A stretch of 33,581 nt of DNA, from assembly GCA_902762905.1 (NCBI GenBank), contig CACWQE010000027.1:1-33581 (forward strand), in the 5' to 3' direction. Position numbers and translations under genes: made by a program. Below, piece by piece: positions 7,786 through 15,745 of this stretch. This stretch comes from an uncultured Lachnospiraceae bacterium (GTDB lineage: Bacteria; Bacillota; Clostridia; Lachnospirales; Lachnospiraceae). Every line of letters starts with the position of its first letter. Position 1 is the stretch's first letter. The notes under the pieces were generated by a model, which saw only the letters and a list, made by a program, of their open reading frames with translations, did no database searches and was not told the origin of the DNA.

Positions 7786-8805
7786 TTAGCGGTTACCGTA
7801 CATTTTCTCGTAGTAGTTCTGGTACTCGCCGGAAATGATAGTCTCCCACCACTCTTTGTTGTCAAGATACCACTGAATGGTCTTCTTGATGCCATCTGCG
7901 AACTTGGTCTCTGGTAACCAGCCAAGTTCATTGTGAATCTTAGTTGGATCGATCGCATAACGCATATCGTGTCCCTTTCTGTCAGAGACATATGTGATCA
8001 GGCTTTCTGGTTTGCCCAGCTCTTTACAGATGATCTTAACGATATCAATGTTCTTCATCTCGTTGTGACCACCAATGTTGTATACCTCACCAACACGTCC
8101 ATTGTGGATGATCAGGTCGATTGCTTTACAGTGATCCTCAACATATAACCAGTCACGAACATTTTCACCCTTACCATATACTGGAAGAGGCTTATCATTT
8201 AATGCGTTAGCGATCATAAGAGGAATCAACTTCTCTGGAAAATGATATGGTCCGTAGTTGTTAGAACAACGGCTGATCGTTACAGGCAAACCATAGGTTC
8301 TGTGGTAAGCAAGAACTAATAAGTCTGCACCAGCCTTAGATGAGCTGTATGGGCTGCTTGTGTGGATCGGAGTCTCCTCTGTGAAGAAAAGGTCTGGTCT
8401 GTCAAGTGGAAGATCACCATATACCTCATCGGTAGATACCTGATGATAACGGGTGATGCCATATTTTCTACATGCATCCATCAATACTGCAGTTCCCTTG
8501 ATGTTCGTATCTAAGAATACCTCAGGGTTTTCGATCGAACGGTCAACGTGGCTCTCTGCTGCAAAGTTGACAACGATGTCTGGATGCTCTTCTTCAAATA
8601 ACTTGTATACAGCTTCGCGGTCTGTGATGCTTTCCTTTACAAAACGGAAGTTTGGATTGTCCATAACCGGTGCAAGAGTTGACAAGTTACCTGCATAAGT
8701 TAAGCAGTCTAAGCAAACGATCCGATAATCAGGATATTTGTTTAACATGTGAAAAATAAAGTTACTTCCAATAAATCCGGCTCCGCCAGTTACAATAATT
8801 GTCAT
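7786..8805 (-). CDS. rfbB: dTDP-glucose 4,6-dehydratase
   Basis: Second step of the rhamnose pathway, converting dTDP-glucose to dTDP-4-dehydro-6-deoxyglucose with enzyme-bound NAD. The 339-aa sequence carries GGAGFIGSNF at residues 7-16, FAAESHVDRSI, the dehydratase signature STDEVYGDL, the catalytic YSSSKAGAD, and SRCSNNYGPYHFPEKLIP. The start is preceded by AAAGGAG. It lies between rfbA and rfbD on the same strand with short gaps. Confidence 0.97.
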   Translation of the reverse strand: MTIIVTGGAGFIGSNFIFHMLNKYPDYRIVCLDCLTYAGNLSTLAPVMDNPNFRFVKESITDREAVYKLFEEEHPDIVVNFAAESHVDRSIENPEVFLDTNIKGTAVLMDACRKYGITRYHQVSTDEVYGDLPLDRPDLFFTEETPIHTSSPYSSSKAGADLLVLAYHRTYGLPVTISRCSNNYGPYHFPEKLIPLMIANALNDKPLPVYGKGENVRDWLYVEDHCKAIDLIIHNGRVGEVYNIGGHNEMKNIDIVKIICKELGKPESLITYVSDRKGHDMRYAIDPTKIHNELGWLPETKFADGIKKTIQWYLDNKEWWETIISGEYQNYYEKMYGNR

Positions 8806-8848
8806 AATAAATCTCCTTTAAATTTGTTAATATGATAGTTATATTCAA

Positions 8849-8880
8849 GACACATCCTGTCATCCTATATAAAATGTGTC
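8849..8880 (-). other. Hairpin in the rfbA-rfbB gap
   Basis: GACACAT (8849-8855) pairs with ATGTGTC (8874-8880) across an 18-base loop. It is a weak structure without a U-run, noted because each of the two larger gaps in this operon holds a hairpin. Confidence 0.35.
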
Positions 8881-8892
8881 CCGATCATGTTC

Positions 8893-9789
8893 TTAGTGTA
8901 ATACGTCTAAGTACTTGCCGTCTAAGACATCCTTCAAATACTGTCCGTACTGGTTCTTCTTGAGAAGTTCATATACTTCCAAGACATCCTCTTTGGTGAT
9001 CCAGCCATTCAGATAAGCAATCTCTTCTAAGCATGCAATCTTACGATGCTGATGGCTCTCCATGGTCTTCACGAAGTTCGTTGCCTCAACAAGACTTTCG
9101 TGTGTTCCGGTATCTAACCAGGTAAATCCCTGACCGAGAAGCTCTACATTCAGGTTGCCCTTCTCTAAGTAAATGCGGTTCAGATCGGTAATCTCTAACT
9201 CGCCTCTTGCACTCGGGGCTAAGTTCTTCGCATACTCAACTACCTTGTTATCATAGAAGTAAAGTCCGGTTACGCAGTAGTTGCTCTTTGGATGCTCCGG
9301 TTTCTCTTCAATCGAGATTGCTTTACCTTCGGAATCAAACTCTACAATACCGAAACGCTCCGGATCATCGACATAATAACCGAATACCGTTGCGCCCTTG
9401 CCGCTTTCTGCATTCTCTACAGCCGCTTTCAAACGCTTCTTCAAGCCGTGTCCGGCAAAGATGTTGTCACCTAATACCATTGCTACCGTGTCATCACCGA
9501 TGAATTCTTCTCCGATGATAAATGCCTGTGCCAGTCCATCCGGGCTTGGCTGTACCGCATATGATAATGATACACCAAACTGATGTCCATCACCAAGTAA
9601 TTCCTTGAAACGTGGCGTATCCTGTGGGGTAGAAATAATCAAAATGTCACGGATGCCTGCGTTCATCAATACGGACATCGGGTAATAGATCATTGGTTTG
9701 TCATAGATTGGGAGTAACTGCTTTGAAGTTACCATGGTAAGTGGATAAAGACGTGTGCCTGAACCACCGGCTAAAATAATACCTTTCAT
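8893..9789 (-). CDS. rfbA: Glucose-1-phosphate thymidylyltransferase
   Basis: First committed enzyme of dTDP-L-rhamnose synthesis: glucose-1-phosphate plus dTTP gives dTDP-glucose plus pyrophosphate. The start at 9789 follows AAGGAGG and yields 298 residues, beginning [18 protein letters not shown], the nucleotidyltransferase signature. Other family marks are [58 protein letters not shown] and [13 protein letters not shown] 20-residue upstream extension to 9849 lacks a ribosome site and homology. It is the promoter-proximal gene of the operon, with a leader of roughly 95 bases. Confidence 0.97.
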   Translation of the reverse strand: MKGIILAGGSGTRLYPLTMVTSKQLLPIYDKPMIYYPMSVLMNAGIRDILIISTPQDTPRFKELLGDGHQFGVSLSYAVQPSPDGLAQAFIIGEEFIGDDTVAMVLGDNIFAGHGLKKRLKAAVENAESGKGATVFGYYVDDPERFGIVEFDSEGKAISIEEKPEHPKSNYCVTGLYFYDNKVVEYAKNLAPSARGELEITDLNRIYLEKGNLNVELLGQGFTWLDTGTHESLVEATNFVKTMESHQHRKIACLEEIAYLNGWITKEDVLEVYELLKKNQYGQYLKDVLDGKYLDVLH

Positions 9790-9889
9790 AATATGCCTCC
9801 TTGTATAAATTCTATTAAAATGTATGTGCTGTCTTAGATGTCGCAACAAACAGTCCGGTCAAATGAGACATTTTCTGCTTGTTAGCTGC

Positions 9890-9920
9890 ATTATATAGGG
9901 TGACGTAACGTCACCTGCAA
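9890..9920 (-). promoter_or_regulatory. rfb operon promoter with 17-bp palindromic operator in the spacer
   Basis: On the minus strand TTGCAG (9920-9915) and TATAAT (9895-9890) are 19 bases apart. A 17-bp palindrome with an 8-bp half-site (GGTGACGT and its complement, 9899-9915) fills the spacer. Over-long 19-20-bp spacers containing a palindrome are the hallmark of MerR-regulated promoters, and a MerR-family gene ends about 70 bases upstream. A TATATA reading gives a normal 17-bp spacer, so the activation mode is not certain. Confidence 0.6.
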
Positions 9921-9961
9921 GAGGAAATTTGTGAAAAATGTAAGTTTTTTTCGAAAAAAAT

Positions 9962-9990
9962 AAGCAGACACAACATGTTGCGGTCTGCTT
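9962..9990 (-). terminator. Terminator after the MerR-methyltransferase gene
   Basis: AAGCAGAC (9962-9969) pairs with GTCTGCTT (9983-9990). On the minus strand it is followed by TATTTTTTTCG, a good U-run. The stem overlaps the stop codon. Confidence 0.8.
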
Positions 9991-11242
9991 ACTTCTTACA
10001 TACAAAGATGCCGGCATTTTTAGTAATGGAAAATCCTTTCTTTGTCTTCCGGCTTACAAATGCGTGGAAGTCTTTATAGCGGTCTAAGATATACTGGTTC
10101 TGATTGCCGTGACAGGACAGGATATATTCAATGAGTGGTTCGCTTTCTGTTACGAATAGACCATCTTCATAGCATTTCATATCAATAGAAGAGAAGTATG
10201 GTGCAAGCAAAGAGGCACCATTTTCCAACCCAAAACGCTCGTACAGATGGTCGGCAGACAAGGTAATCTGTGGGTTAAAGTCCTGTACAAGGTGCGTAAT
10301 TTCCTGCATATGAGATGCCCCATATGTACTGCATACAAAATGACCATCCGGCTTCAATACGCGGCGCACTTCCTCTAATACGGCATTCAGATCGTTACAG
10401 TAGAAGAGAACGTGATTGGCGATCACAAGATCAAATGTATGATCGCCATAAGGAATGGTGTGACAGTCAAATGCTTCGAAAGTAAAACGCGTATCATCTG
10501 ACGCAATCATGGAATTCCCGGATGCAGCGGCATGTTCCACTTTGGAAGCTGCAAGACGCTGTTGTTCAAGCAGGTTAATTTCTCGTCTTGTATCACGAAG
10601 CATTCCTTCTGAAATATCATTTAATAAGATAGAACTGTGTTCCGGTATTTTTGCGAAATTTTCTCTCCACAGCGCACCATTGCCACAGCCGAGCTCTAAC
10701 ACATGCATGTGATCCGTAATGTGGCATTGCTCATAAACCCATGGAAACCAGCCCTGTTTGTTGGTGGTATAGAGCTTGTGCAGACGGATTCTGGCAGAAA
10801 TGTTGGTTGCATTCTGATACTGTGCTTTCAACGTATTTTCCATACTCGTTAAATGAATCAGGTTAAGCATCTGGCTCCAATTGATCTCCTGGTTGTTGTC
10901 AATGGCATCGGTTGTGTCTTCAATGGCACGGGCAACCAACTGCATCTGCTCGATCCGGTCTTTCACCAGCTTAAGCTGCAGATTAAGTGAGTTGCGGAGC
11001 ATGTGATAATCGGGATCGCCAATTGTCATATCGCGGATATCCTCTAACGAAAAACCAAGGTATTTTAATAGAAGAATCTGCTGTAGTCTTGCAAAATCTT
11101 CATCCGTGTAGAAGCGTGCCCCGGATTCGTTCACATAGGAAGGCTTCAAGATATTCTGTTTGTCATAGTAGCGGATTGTGCGGACGGTTATGTGTGCCAT
11201 TTTTGCAAATTCGCCGGAGGTGTAATAACCAGACGGTTTCAT
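9989..11242 (-). CDS. MerR-family regulator fused to a SAM-dependent methyltransferase
   Basis: Residues 5-75 form a MerR winged helix: YYTSGEFAKMAHITVRTIRYY, the recognition turn, then a wing and LLLKYLGFSLEDIRDM. A coiled-coil dimer helix follows (about 80-115). Residues about 165-320 are a class I methyltransferase: motif I VLELGCGNGALW, FDLVIANHVLFYCNDL and VLKPDGHFVCSTYG. The last 90 residues resemble the tail of such MerR-methyltransferase proteins. MerR proteins usually sense a ligand through the C-terminal part, so this one may sense or modify a small molecule; the substrate is unknown. It is a likely candidate to act on the palindromic rfb promoter just downstream, which is inference from position. 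Confidence 0.88.
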   Translation of the reverse strand: MKPSGYYTSGEFAKMAHITVRTIRYYDKQNILKPSYVNESGARFYTDEDFARLQQILLLKYLGFSLEDIRDMTIGDPDYHMLRNSLNLQLKLVKDRIEQMQLVARAIEDTTDAIDNNQEINWSQMLNLIHLTSMENTLKAQYQNATNISARIRLHKLYTTNKQGWFPWVYEQCHITDHMHVLELGCGNGALWRENFAKIPEHSSILLNDISEGMLRDTRREINLLEQQRLAASKVEHAAASGNSMIASDDTRFTFEAFDCHTIPYGDHTFDLVIANHVLFYCNDLNAVLEEVRRVLKPDGHFVCSTYGASHMQEITHLVQDFNPQITLSADHLYERFGLENGASLLAPYFSSIDMKCYEDGLFVTESEPLIEYILSCHGNQNQYILDRYKDFHAFVSRKTKKGFSITKNAGIFVCKK

Positions 11243-11267
11243 GAGCGCTCCTTTCTATGGTTTAAAA

Positions 11268-11299
11268 GAAAGCATCTAAGCGGCAACTTGGATGCTTTC
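11268..11299 (-). terminator. Terminator-like hairpin after the Rpn-like gene
   Basis: GAAAGCATC (11268-11276) pairs with GATGCTTTC (11291-11299). On the minus strand it follows the Rpn-like stop codon and is succeeded by TTTTAAACC. Confidence 0.7.
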
Positions 11300-11323
11300 G
11301 TAATTGTTTATCTGATTTATGTG

Positions 11324-12253
11324 TTATACAGGCAATGAAACCTGCTTATATTGTTCTACAATCTTTGCAACGTCATAGTCGGGTGCAAAATCTTTCGCTA
11401 TCGCATAGATATGCTGTATCGTATTCAGATCTTCTTCTAATTCATCGGCAATCGTTTCGGGAGATTTATTCTTTTGAAGTTTGCGGCAGATTAATTCTGT
11501 AAGCTGAAGCAGTTTGCCGTTCTGTTCTCCATCCTCATAGCTTTCCTTGCGTATCGTTTGTTTGTGCAATTCTTCATCATATTCGTATAAGGTCATTCGA
11601 ATCACCTCCGCTTTGTTTGCTAATAAGAAATCTCTTAGAATATTGTGTTTGATGCAGTGATCTACAGCGTGCCGGACAGCTTCTTCTAAAGGCTGCGTTG
11701 TCTGATAGTCCCGTACAACGCTGACATATTCAACATATTCGAATAATGTCGGGCATCTTTTGAGAAGATCTTCATTGTATCCTTTGTTGATATTAAGCTG
11801 GGTAACACGCAGTTCTAATGAGGGATGTTCTTCTGGAATCTCAAAAGCATCGGACAGATACAAATCCCTTCGTTCCGGTTGTTCCCGAATCCCATTATAG
11901 AATACTACGAATCTTGGTGTCGGTAACTTGATCAGACGGGAGGAATAAATGTCTTTGTTGACCATATATTTCTCGTATTGTTCGCATACATACATGAGAT
12001 CCCGTAGCGGCATGTTGGGATTCACAGTTGATTGATGTTCGTATAACTGGATCCGCATGTCAATGAGACAGGAAACATCATTTTTCATGCCAAGATAAAT
12101 CGCATTTTCCAAAGTAACAATCTCTAATGCGTTCGGATCAGCGTAGTCTGTGTTATTGACTGCATTATAGAGCCCTAATAAATGGGCTTTATTATTAAAT
12201 AATAAGCGAAATACAGTATCCCGGTATTTCACATTAGTATATACCTCTTTCAT
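11324..12253 (-). CDS. Rpn-like PD-(D/E)XK nuclease family transposase
   Basis: The 309-aa protein resembles the Rpn/PDDEXK-transposase family abundant in Lachnospiraceae. It starts with YRDTVFRLLFNNKAHLLGLYN, continues with NAIYLGMKNDVSCLID, then LIDMRIQLYEHQST (the Asp and Glu-x-Gln nuclease core), and PTPRFVVFYNG. The C-terminal third is helical and charged. Rpn proteins are DNA endonucleases linked to RecA-independent recombination, and recent work suggests anti-phage roles for some; which applies here is unknown. The ATG follows AAAAGGAGAT. No inverted repeats or target duplications are evident, so it is not a recognisable insertion sequence. Confidence 0.8.
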   Translation of the reverse strand: MKEVYTNVKYRDTVFRLLFNNKAHLLGLYNAVNNTDYADPNALEIVTLENAIYLGMKNDVSCLIDMRIQLYEHQSTVNPNMPLRDLMYVCEQYEKYMVNKDIYSSRLIKLPTPRFVVFYNGIREQPERRDLYLSDAFEIPEEHPSLELRVTQLNINKGYNEDLLKRCPTLFEYVEYVSVVRDYQTTQPLEEAVRHAVDHCIKHNILRDFLLANKAEVIRMTLYEYDEELHKQTIRKESYEDGEQNGKLLQLTELICRKLQKNKSPETIADELEEDLNTIQHIYAIAKDFAPDYDVAKIVEQYKQVSLPV

Positions 12254-12368
12254 TTTCTTATCTCCTTTTCTGTTTCACTTGTTTTTTCACAATGCACAGA
12301 TGTATTTGTGATTGTGGGTACTTCTCATCTAGTGACGTGTAAGGTAAATAACAAAAAAGATATATACA

Positions 12369-12421
12369 AAGGTCGTTTGACCTTCTCTTAGAATTGTAGC
12401 ATGTCAAAAAAGGAATGACAA
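12369..12421 (-). promoter_or_regulatory. Promoter and hairpin/operator of the Rpn-like gene
   Basis: On the minus strand TTGTCA (12421-12416), a 17-bp spacer and TACAAT (12398-12393) form a good promoter. AAGGTC (12369-12374) and GACCTT (12379-12384) form a 6-bp inverted repeat right at the expected transcript start, a possible operator. Apart from this promoter and the one at 12484-12512, I see nothing else in the gap 12254-12580. Confidence 0.55.
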
Positions 12422-12483
12422 CAGTTTATGTGTATAAATTATGCGGTTGAAATATAGACAAATTAAATTGATACATGAATGTA

Positions 12484-12512
12484 TTGAGATATGGCAAAGG
12501 GTATGTTATAAT
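12484..12512 (+). promoter_or_regulatory. Promoter for the 799-aa transcobalamin-like gene
   Basis: TTGAGA (12484-12489), a 17-bp spacer and TATAAT (12507-12512) lie about 70 bases before the ATG. No cobalamin riboswitch consensus is present in this leader, unlike the next transcript. Confidence 0.7.
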
Positions 12513-12580
12513 GCGAACGGTATTATGTGGACATGTTCTATATATTATAATAATTTTGTTTAGTACGAAAGAGGATAAAG

Positions 12581-14980
12581 ATGAAGAGTTGGGTTAAGAA
12601 ACAAATTGCAGTTTTATTGACATTGGTTCTGGCTTGCTCTGTTACGGTTCCTGCATCGGCAGAAGAAACAGAGCAGAGTGTGCAGAAGGTAACGGTTACG
12701 TTGTCAGGACAGTATAATAATGAATTCCTGTTTGCACCGGGTGAATATAAGATTCCATCAGATGAGGCAGAGAAGTTTGGTTACGAAGATGCAGAGGGTG
12801 GAGTTACAACATTGGATGCCCTTGTGTATGCACATGAATTAGTGTATGGGGATAAGTTTACAAAAGAGACAAAAGATAACTATTTGATAGTGACGGATGG
12901 TTTGGTTGTAAAAGTGTTTGAAAAAACAGAGGAAGTTAATCTTTTTGATCTTGTAGTAAATGATAGACATCCCGTAGAAGCGTTTAATGAAAGTTATGAA
13001 ACTATTGTAAATCAGACAAAGCTACAAGATGGAGATCAGTTACGTTTCTTTTTTTATCAGAATCTGGAAGATTTGTGTACATGGTTTGAGTGTGGCGGAA
13101 AAACGGTTACAAATCTTGCGTTAGAAGAGAATAGTACAATAGATCTTGAATTAAGAGGGTATGCATATCGTATTAATGGTATTTTTGGTGAGGATGCAAT
13201 AAGTGGTGCTATTGCTAATGTTATGAAGGCCCAAATTGTTTTATTAAATAATAAGGGTGAAAAAGTATATGAATCAAGTGAAAATGCTATTGATGAAAAT
13301 GGGAAGATAGAACTTTCTGGATTGACAGCGGGAAATTATTATTTATCTGCATATGTTTCTAAGGAGGGAGGAATTTATGCAGATAAACCAATCATCATGC
13401 CAGTATGCAAGCTTCGGGTTGTAAAATATCAGGACGTGCTTACGAATGCATTGGCGAATCGAAAGGCTAGTATTGACAATGTATCATATGGATCCGAATG
13501 GGCTGTCCTTGCACAGGCAAGAAATGGTAATACAGATGATGCATGGTATCATAATTACTATCGTTCGGTTGAACAGACATTAGCTGCAAGTGAGGATAAT
13601 ATGATTGGCAAAAGTCCTGCTAATGCAAGAACCGCAATTGCAGTTACTGCAATGGGATTGGATGCAAGGAATATCGGTGGAAAGAATTTGTTAGAGCCGT
13701 TAGCAGATTTCTCGGTAGCAAAAGGTTCTTATGTAACAGATGCAATATATGCGTTGATTGCATTTGATTGTGGTGATTATGATATTCCGGAAACATCAGC
13801 AGAAGATAAGACAACGAGAGAGAAATTGATTGATTATATTCTGTCAAGTTTCAATGATGATGGTTATATAGGAGGAGATTGGGGCGATGATCAGGATTCC
13901 ATGGCGATGGCAATTCAGGCATTGGCACCATATTATAACAGTAATGAGGAAGTAAAGAAAACAGTTGATAAAGCGTTGAATTACTTATCCGAAAAGCAGA
14001 ATGCAGATGGTACATTTGGGGCTTATGATGCAGTGTGTACAACAGCACAGGTGATTTGTGCATTGTCAGCATTGGGTATTGATGCTCAAAAGGATGAAAG
14101 ATTTGTTAAAAATAATATGTCTGGAATAGAAGGAATCCTTCCGTATGTGAATGCAGATGGGAGCATTGCAGTGGAAAATTCGGAATATCCGAATATGAGT
14201 ACAGAGCAGGCTGGATATGCATTAGTTGCTTATGACAGATTGAAAAATGGTAAAAATGGATTATATGAGATTGCCAAGGATGAGGTGGCAGCAAATGCAT
14301 TTTATAAGTGTGCAGAGGCCGATCAAACTACAGCAAACAAGAAAGCTGCAACCTGTACAGAAGATGGTTACACAGGAGATGTAGTTTGTGATACATGTGG
14401 ATTAGTATATGAAGAGGGAAATGCAATTCCTAAGAAGGGTCATACCGTTGTAATTGATCCAGCCGTAGAACCGACAGAGGACAAAGAAGGTAAGACCGAA
14501 GGAAGTCATTGTTCCGTATGTAAAACGGTACTGAAAGCACAGACTGTGATTCCGAAAAAGGAGAAGAAGTCAGAGCAGACAACTAGTACAGAGCAGACAG
14601 CCAGCACAGAACAGGCAACAATAGCCCAGGCAACGACACAGCAGGCTACTACGCAGGCAACAACAGAAGCAGCAAAGGTTGTTTTGAAGAAACCTGCTAT
14701 TGCAAAGGCTAAGAGCAGCAAGAAGGGGCAGCTTAAGTTAACATGGAAAGCAGCTCAGAATATTTCCGGTTATCAGATTCAGGTAAGTACATCGTCTAAG
14801 TTCAAGAAGGCAAAAACATACAATGTGAAGAAGAGTATGTTGAATAAGACGTTGAAAGGTCTGGTGTCAGGTAAGAAATATTATGTCAGAACACGTACTT
14901 ATACAAAGGTAACGGTAGATGGCAAGCAGCAGACAATCTATAGTAAATGGTCAAAGGTTAAGAAAATTACAGTAAAATAA
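12581..14980 (+). CDS. Secreted transcobalamin/intrinsic-factor-like corrinoid-binding protein candidate
   Basis: This 799-aa exported protein has a signal peptide (about 1-27, ending ASA). Residues about 35-175 resemble a DUF4430-type beta domain (GGVTTLDALVYAHELVYGD, LQDGDQLRFFFYQ). A beta-sandwich-like stretch follows (about 180-285), then an alpha/alpha-barrel of prenyltransferase-like repeats (about 285-565) with WAVLAQARNG, GKNLLEPLADF, DSMAMAIQALAPYYN and TTAQVICALSALGID. The tail holds two CxxC pairs (about 600-655), a Thr/Gln linker and a basic Fn3-like domain (about 705-799). The barrel plus DUF4430 pair is the makeup of animal intrinsic factor and transcobalamin, so corrinoid capture is the best inference; binding is not shown. 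It has its own promoter and terminator, outside the riboswitch transcript. No sortase motif; the basic end may bind the wall. Confidence 0.8.
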   Translation: MKSWVKKQIAVLLTLVLACSVTVPASAEETEQSVQKVTVTLSGQYNNEFLFAPGEYKIPSDEAEKFGYEDAEGGVTTLDALVYAHELVYGDKFTKETKDNYLIVTDGLVVKVFEKTEEVNLFDLVVNDRHPVEAFNESYETIVNQTKLQDGDQLRFFFYQNLEDLCTWFECGGKTVTNLALEENSTIDLELRGYAYRINGIFGEDAISGAIANVMKAQIVLLNNKGEKVYESSENAIDENGKIELSGLTAGNYYLSAYVSKEGGIYADKPIIMPVCKLRVVKYQDVLTNALANRKASIDNVSYGSEWAVLAQARNGNTDDAWYHNYYRSVEQTLAASEDNMIGKSPANARTAIAVTAMGLDARNIGGKNLLEPLADFSVAKGSYVTDAIYALIAFDCGDYDIPETSAEDKTTREKLIDYILSSFNDDGYIGGDWGDDQDSMAMAIQALAPYYNSNEEVKKTVDKALNYLSEKQNADGTFGAYDAVCTTAQVICALSALGIDAQKDERFVKNNMSGIEGILPYVNADGSIAVENSEYPNMSTEQAGYALVAYDRLKNGKNGLYEIAKDEVAANAFYKCAEADQTTANKKAATCTEDGYTGDVVCDTCGLVYEEGNAIPKKGHTVVIDPAVEPTEDKEGKTEGSHCSVCKTVLKAQTVIPKKEKKSEQTTSTEQTASTEQATIAQATTQQATTQATTEAAKVVLKKPAIAKAKSSKKGQLKLTWKAAQNISGYQIQVSTSSKFKKAKTYNVKKSMLNKTLKGLVSGKKYYVRTRTYTKVTVDGKQQTIYSKWSKVKKITVK

Positions 14981-14995
14981 GAATAAGCGAAAAGG

Positions 14996-15027
14996 ACTGT
15001 CAGTTGTTCAAACTGGCAGTTTTTTTC
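14996..15027 (+). terminator. Intrinsic terminator after the 799-aa protein gene
   Basis: A 10-bp stem (14996-15005 with 15011-15020) with loop GTTCA is followed by seven T residues. It separates this gene from the riboswitch operon. Confidence 0.92.
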
Positions 15028-15074
15028 GTTATAATGCCGATTAAGGTAACTCAAACGCAATCAATTCTTTGTTC

Positions 15075-15103
15075 TTGACATTCTAACGGTTCCCCCGTAC
15101 AAT
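15075..15103 (+). promoter_or_regulatory. Promoter of the riboswitch-controlled corrinoid uptake operon
   Basis: TTGACA (15075-15080), a 17-bp spacer and TACAAT (15098-15103) are nearly consensus. Transcription should begin near 15110, ten bases before the riboswitch P1 stem. Confidence 0.85.
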
Positions 15104-15119
15104 GTGACATGTAATTAAA

Positions 15120-15292
15120 TGAAATATGCTCTGTTCCTGGAAACTATGCCTAGAACAGATCAGAGGGAAACCCGGTGCGAATCCGGTGCAACCGCCATTA
15201 CTGTGTTAAGAATTGCACATATATTGTTATATCTTATAGATAGAAGTTAGTATGTTTGTTAGTTCTTTCAGCCAGATTACTCGCATATTTCA
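15120..15292 (+). ncRNA. Cobalamin riboswitch aptamer
   Basis: A perfect 10-bp P1 stem joins 15120-15129 to 15283-15292. Inside lie the conserved core AGAGGGAAACCCGGTGCGAA (from about 15163), the B12 box GCCATTACTGT (15194-15204) and the 3' element AGCCAGATTACTCGC ending at the P1 strand. Binding of adenosylcobalamin or another cobalamin should favour the downstream terminator and switch the uptake genes off. Confidence 0.93.
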
Positions 15293-15365
15293 GGTGTTTC
15301 ACGCTTTTGGGTAAGGAAAAGTATCAAGGAATGCATTTCGATATGTTCGGAGTGTCTTTTTGTTG

Positions 15366-15397
15366 CGTTTTGCTTTTCAAGGGCAAAGCGTTTTTTT
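15366..15397 (+). terminator. Riboswitch expression-platform terminator
   Basis: A stem of about 10 bp (15366-15375 with 15381-15390, some G-U pairs) is followed by seven T residues. GAAAAG just upstream (about 15317-15322) can pair with CTTTTC in the left arm (15373-15378), a possible antiterminator. This points to transcriptional OFF control by cobalamin. Confidence 0.85.
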
Positions 15398-15454
15398 CGT
15401 TATAGAAGTTTTTATTCTATAAGCAGAAGGATAAGTCTGTGTAAGGAGTCAGCG

Positions 15455-15745
15455 ATGAAATTGACAAGAGAGGATTGCATTTATATATTGAAAGAAAAAT
15501 ATATGATGTTAGACCGGTATCCGTATAAGTCAGATTTTTCTGAAGAAGAGGTTGCTATGATCAAGTCCTATCTCGGTCCATGGCCGAGGGCCTTAGAGGC
15601 AGCAGGGATCAAAGAACTGCCGGAGCAGACGAGGGCACAGCGAAGACAACAGAAGCGAATCGAGATGAAACGGGCAAGAAACGCACAAAAGAAAATAATG
15701 AAAAAACAAAATGTGGCGGAGAAGAAAGGAAAGGAAATAGAATGA
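15455..15745 (+). CDS. Small protein with homing-endonuclease-associated repeat-like domain
   Basis: The 96-aa product has an N-terminal domain of about 52 residues with RYPYKSDFS and YLGPWPRALEAAGI. This matches the pattern of the HNH-associated repeat (GxWxxALxxAG), a small helical DNA-binding module. The C-terminal 40 residues are highly basic and helical. It starts after TAAGGAG, is the first gene behind the riboswitch, and its TGA overlaps the next ATG (ATGA, 15742-15745), so the two are translationally coupled. No nuclease catalytic domain is present. Function in a corrinoid operon is unknown; it may bind nucleic acid or act as a coupling leader peptide. Confidence 0.75.
   Translation: MKLTREDCIYILKEKYMMLDRYPYKSDFSEEEVAMIKSYLGPWPRALEAAGIKELPEQTRAQRRQQKRIEMKRARNAQKKIMKKQNVAEKKGKEIE

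Noticed and set aside
11324..12253. Complete insertion sequence around the Rpn-like gene
   Set aside because: No terminal inverted repeats or target duplication were seen at either side.
13435..14270. Terpenoid cyclase or prenyltransferase enzyme
   Set aside because: The barrel repeats look like this fold, but the protein is exported, joined to a DUF4430-like domain and beside a B12 riboswitch; a binding role fits better than catalysis.
15580..15741. N-terminal extension of the 1462-aa protein
   Set aside because: It overlaps the HNH-repeat-like gene out of frame, and the signal peptide begins at 15742 at an ATGA overlap.
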